Translations under genes and position numbers: made by a program
Assembly: GCA_018657655.1 (NCBI GenBank)
Contig: JABHWQ010000403.1
Location: 1-8,830 of the forward strand
DNA: 8,830 nucleotides
Source: Chloroflexota bacterium
GTDB lineage: Bacteria > Chloroflexota > Dehalococcoidia > SZUA-161 > SpSt-899
Direction: 5' to 3'
Part shown: positions 7,132 to 8,830 of the stretch, in pieces
How the letters are laid out: each line of letters begins with the position of its first letter
Numbering within the stretch: the first letter of the stretch is position 1
The notes under the pieces: generated by a model
The model's database searches: none
What the model was told of the DNA's origin: nothing
The model's input: the letters and a program-made list of their open reading frames with translations, nothing else

Positions 7132-7157
7132 GACGCTGCTACTAATAAAAAAGTTCA
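7132..7157 (-). promoter_or_regulatory. Candidate autoregulated ECF promoter of the sigma/anti-sigma operon
   Basis: On the minus strand TGAAC (7157-7153) is followed after exactly 17 bases by CGTC (7135-7132), with a T-rich run just after the -35 element. AAC in the -35 and CGTC in the -10, about 16-17 bases apart, is the general pattern of promoters read by many ECF sigma factors (for example B. subtilis SigX and SigW types). A start near 7125 would give a leader of about 70 bases. The call rests on one site only. Confidence 0.4.
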
Positions 7158-7334
7158 TTCTCTTTTTTGAATTCTGGAGACACGTACCATTAATGTGGTC
7201 AATTCCATAGATACACTATGGCTGCGTGGCAGGAAATCAGTCTTAGCCGATTTGATGGGTTGCTTCAGAGTAAATGATCGATAAGTATACCGCGGTAGCC
7301 ATCGAAGTCATCACAAAGGTTCGCGCGGCGCTAA
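7158..7334. other. Intergenic stretch without a convincing gene
   Basis: Two tiny plus-strand frames overlap by ATGA: 7218-7277 (19 codons) and 7274-7354 (26 codons). Neither has a ribosome site, and the second ends in the loop of the 7335-7369 hairpin. There is also a 6-bp inverted repeat CCATAG/CTATGG (7205-7210 and 7216-7221). Together with the adjoining gene fragment, this looks like decayed DNA between the sigma operon and the membrane-protein gene. Confidence 0.4.
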
Positions 7335-7369
7335 CCAAAGAGGGAAGGCGCTGAGCCTTCCCTCTTTGG
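7335..7369. repeat. Perfect 15-bp inverted repeat with a 5-base loop
   Basis: CCAAAGAGGGAAGGC (7335-7349) and GCCTTCCCTCTTTGG (7355-7369) pair perfectly around GCTGA. The right arm lies inside the oxidoreductase fragment, while the outer part of the left arm lies beyond the point where similarity to the intact gene ends. The matching place in the intact gene (around 2825-2852) forms only an imperfect version. On the minus strand it lies 108 bases past the end of the 7477-8061 gene and could slow or stop transcription, but it has no clean T tract (TTAGCG follows). Confidence 0.8.
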
Positions 7370-7480
7370 AGTCTGGGATAGCAATATAATCAGTTATTAC
7401 CTTCCGGCTACCAAGGGCCATCGGGATATTGCGCACCTCATAAGAGTTTGATCTGTAGAGTATACAGAGAGGATAGCTAA
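7342..7480 (+). pseudogene. 3' fragment of a second molybdopterin-oxidoreductase gene
   Basis: This segment matches the last ~145 bases of the intact enzyme gene (about 2824-2970) at roughly 80-85 percent by eye. It encodes E-G-A-E-P-S-L-F-G-V-W-D-S-N (about 7346-7387), then after a one-base deletion near 7387 it continues in another frame as N-Q-L-L-P-S-G-Y-Q-G-P-S-G-Y-C-A-P-H-K-S-L-I-C-R-V-Y-R before a TAA at 7478-7480. Nearly all differences are silent third-base changes; the clear replacements before the variable tail are Tyr to His and Lys to Arg. It was therefore a functional, separately evolving paralog or a horizontally acquired homolog before truncation, not a fresh copy. No start or upstream part survives. 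Its stop codon interlocks with that of the convergent gene. Confidence 0.85.
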
Positions 7481-8061
7481 CAATCTACCTCCATACGAGT
7501 GTTTCCACCACGGAGTTCCCGGATGGTTGCGAAAAGATAATAAGCCCAGAGAGGTAAGAAGACTACTGTTACAGCCAACTGTTCTGATGGATCATCCCGA
7601 TACCGTGATTCTTCCATGAGATAGTTGATGGTATCGTTAGCTGCGAGTGGCAGTGCAATAAGCCCAGTGATACTAGTGATACCGAGCATGATAAAAAGAT
7701 ATACTCGCCTTAAGCCAGACGCAGCTTGTACTAGTTTTCTTTCTAGTACACGTCTTCCGCATATATGAAGGGCGCAGATAATTGAACCAGTAGTGATCAG
7801 TGTGAATCCCAGCGAAGCGTCATTCGCGATCTCTCCGCCATCGAATGCTCTACTGATGACTGCTGCAGCAACGTGAATCAAACCTATCACAGCAGTCATG
7901 ATGCTGGCACCTGTTACAAAGTAGAAGTAGCCCATGAGCGCTTGGTAGGCAGTGATACCGTTGTTCCTGTTGGTACGTGACTTGGCAATGACGCACACAA
8001 TCCCAGCGATGAAAAGGATCCACATAATCGTTCCGAGCAAGCCATAAAAGATACCAAACAT
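7477..8061 (-). CDS. Multi-pass membrane protein, possibly DUF5671-like
   Basis: A 194-residue integral membrane protein with about five hydrophobic segments (around 5-27, 46-70, 83-103, 119-143 and 163-181) and short loops. The layout, with A-Y-x-x-L-M-G-Y-F-Y-F-V-T-G at 38-51 and G-L-R-R-V-Y-L-F at 116-123, recalls the DUF5671 family of small membrane proteins, but I cannot confirm this and the function is unknown. The ATG at 8061 has a G-rich ribosome site (AAGGGGGGA, at about 8078-8070). A small reading frame in the same orientation ends 27 bases upstream, so the two may share a transcript. The TAG stop (7479-7477) lies on the opposite strand of the stop of the oxidoreductase fragment. 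Confidence 0.8.
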   Translation of the reverse strand: MFGIFYGLLGTIMWILFIAGIVCVIAKSRTNRNNGITAYQALMGYFYFVTGASIMTAVIGLIHVAAAVISRAFDGGEIANDASLGFTLITTGSIICALHICGRRVLERKLVQAASGLRRVYLFIMLGITSITGLIALPLAANDTINYLMEESRYRDDPSEQLAVTVVFLPLWAYYLFATIRELRGGNTRMEVDC

Positions 8062-8088
8062 AGAATTAATCCCCCCTTGATAATATTT

Positions 8089-8247
8089 TTAGCATTTGAA
8101 TATTGAATCTTCGACGATAGTTCTTCTTGTCAACTCATTAGTTCTACCTCCTCCTGAGATTTCTTTCTTCATTCCAGACGAAGATGTGAAGGAAACCGGA
8201 CAACCGATAACTACAGTCCAGCTAAGATGCCTATAGAACCAATTCAT
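8089..8247 (-). CDS. Small protein starting MNWFYRHLSW, probably frameshifted
   Basis: The ATG at 8247 is 8 bases downstream of AAAAGGAG (8263-8256), an excellent ribosome site; an ATG at 8253 is too close to it. As written the frame gives 52 residues: M-N-W-F-Y-R-H-L-S-W-T-V-V-I-G, then a polar tail with no family resemblance. Adding back one base near 8203-8206 gives a different continuation, L-S-G-F-L-H-I-F-V-W-N-E-E-R-N-L-R-R-R, ending at a TAG at 8146-8144. That version reads like a normal small one-helix membrane protein of about 34 residues. I therefore suspect a one-base deletion, in the genome or in the assembly. It probably heads a transcript with the 7477-8061 gene. The function is unknown, and the full 52-residue version could still be genuine. 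Confidence 0.4.
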   Translation of the reverse strand: MNWFYRHLSWTVVIGCPVSFTSSSGMKKEISGGGRTNELTRRTIVEDSIFKC

Positions 8248-8308
8248 ACTCATCACTCCTTTTGGTGATTACACGTTCAGTATTGCAGTTTGGTGGTTCC
8301 GTTGTATT

Positions 8309-8346
8309 GAGACCTAGGTCCCTATTTTGCGGTCTTTTTAGGTCCC
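8309..8346. promoter_or_regulatory. Operator-like repeats TAGGTCCC
   Basis: TAGGTCCC occurs at 8315-8322 and again at 8339-8346, 24 bases apart start to start, on one face of the helix if about 10.5 bases make a turn less a small offset. The first copy is also half of a near-perfect palindrome, GAGACCTAGGTCCC (8309-8322; one mismatch between arms). The second copy ends at the expected -35 position of the TATAAT box at 8369-8374. The repeats lie between divergent genes (8247 leftward, 8421 rightward), a usual place for a regulator site. No regulator gene is visible in the window. Confidence 0.35.
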
Positions 8347-8368
8347 AAGCGGAATTGACTTGATGATG

Positions 8369-8374
8369 TATAAT
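8369..8374 (+). promoter_or_regulatory. -10 box TATAAT before the 8421 gene
   Basis: A perfect TATAAT lies 46 bases before the ATG at 8421. The expected -35 region (about 8346-8351, CAAGCG) does not match TTGACA, so the promoter may depend on an activator; the TAGGTCCC repeat ending at 8346 abuts that position. The nearby TTGACT (8355-8360) is only 8 bases from the -10 box and cannot be its -35 partner. Confidence 0.4.
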
Positions 8375-8420
8375 ATGGTCAATCCTTTGCACGTTGGTTC
8401 GTTTAATAAGGCAATCTCAG

Positions 8421-8830
8421 ATGAAGCAATACTTCGGTAGAAATCTGCTATCTTTTTCCAGCGGGCGTAGCCTGAAGGAAATGAAGGGCCTCGAATGGAT
8501 ATTCATTGGGATTCACGCCATTTGGGTTCCTGTTGCAATTGTAATGGGATTAATGCACGATCCTGCGTCCATCACTACCGTTACTATTCTTGCCGGAATG
8601 CTGTCCCTGTGGAGCGCGATTGCCGGATTTATGAACCATCGAACTGCGACGGTTGAAGGGCAACTGCATCTGGGCATTGTCACACAGGCTATCATCTCGG
8701 TTTTTGCCTGGGCTCTGATTTTTCAATTCGTCTCAGGCGAACGCACTGCTGCTTATGGCGTTTTTGCCATCGTGATCATTGAAGGAGCAGTCCGTTTTGG
8801 CTTGATGGGTAGCCTGATAATGGGAGTGGT
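8421..8830 (+). CDS. N-terminal part of a membrane protein, cut by the window end
   Basis: An open frame of 136 full codons with no stop before the window ends. After a polar, basic N-terminus (residues 1-23) there are four hydrophobic segments, at about 25-44, 53-72, 85-104 and 112-135, with short loops. The ATG at 8421 is the first good start; AAGG at 8408-8411 is a modest ribosome site 9 bases upstream, and a TATAAT box lies further up. A multi-helix N-terminus like this is typical of the membrane-sensor part of histidine kinases or GGDEF proteins, but it could equally be a plain membrane protein, and nothing visible decides this. The gene diverges from the 8089-8247 frame and shares the intergenic region with it. 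Confidence 0.75.
   Translation, partial: MKQYFGRNLLSFSSGRSLKEMKGLEWIFIGIHAIWVPVAIVMGLMHDPASITTVTILAGMLSLWSAIAGFMNHRTATVEGQLHLGIVTQAIISVFAWALIFQFVSGERTAAYGVFAIVIIEGAVRFGLMGSLIMGV

Noticed and set aside
7218..7354. Two tiny plus-strand frames overlapping by ATGA (19 and 26 codons)
   Set aside because: The overlap looks like translational coupling, but neither has a ribosome site, the second ends inside a hairpin loop, and the surrounding DNA is decayed; chance or remnant is more likely.
8129..8155. AGGAGGAGG followed by ATG-AGT-TGA on the minus strand
   Set aside because: It looks like a strong ribosome site, but the frame stops after two codons; the purine run is better explained as three Arg codons (AGG) of the frameshifted small gene.
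1..8830. CRISPR arrays, rRNA or tRNA genes, intact transposases, toxin-antitoxin or defence genes
   Set aside because: I looked for regularly spaced repeats, cloverleaf patterns and family motifs on both strands and saw none.

Overview
The window looks like chromosomal DNA from an anaerobic bacterium. I would guess Chloroflexota, class Dehalococcoidia or close to it. The clues are a tiny DUF5679-type zinc-ribbon gene (a family I remember mainly from Chloroflexota), a molybdopterin oxidoreductase of the acetylene-hydratase/catechol-dehydroxylase-like kind, strong AGGAGG ribosome sites and a moderate GC content. The assignment is an inference from gene content; there is no rRNA or other marker gene to confirm it.

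Layout. Bases 1-465 hold no intact gene: there is a pair of IS-end-like inverted repeats around about 120 bp, then broken coding traces, one resembling a DinD/Bro-type antirepressor. A sigma70-type promoter then drives a 46-residue zinc-ribbon gene (519-659). A GC-rich hairpin with a T tract follows, and straight after it comes a 745-residue molybdopterin oxidoreductase (733-2970). That gene converges on a minus-strand block: a lipoprotein with two related domains (3044-4546), a membrane anti-sigma factor with large DUF4349 and PKD extracytoplasmic domains (4874-6469), and an ECF sigma factor (6466-7053). The sigma and anti-sigma genes overlap by ATGA.

Upstream of the sigma gene is a candidate ECF-type promoter, then a decayed stretch. 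That stretch contains a perfect 15-bp hairpin and a 3' fragment of a second molybdopterin-oxidoreductase gene (7342-7480). The fragment is clearly related to the C-terminus of the intact enzyme but has diverged mostly at synonymous sites. Next are a minus-strand membrane protein (7477-8061) and, just upstream of it, a small minus-strand reading frame (8089-8247) that looks frameshifted. A possible operator (TAGGTCCC repeats) and a TATAAT box precede a plus-strand membrane protein that runs off the end (8421-8830).

How the genes may work together. The sigma/anti-sigma pair is a self-contained envelope-sensing switch: the zinc-binding anti-sigma domain should hold the sigma factor inside the cell, while the DUF4349/PKD part lies outside between two membrane helices. 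The lipoprotein sits next to it in the same orientation and may be a target or partner, but it has its own plausible promoter. The molybdoenzyme stands alone, with no iron-sulfur or membrane-anchor subunit beside it, and its substrate cannot be read from the sequence. The most unusual points are its iron-sulfur Cys pattern (first Cys absent, an extra Cys later), the hairpin between its Shine-Dalgarno sequence and its start codon, and the remnant of a second, diverged copy about 4.4 kb away.
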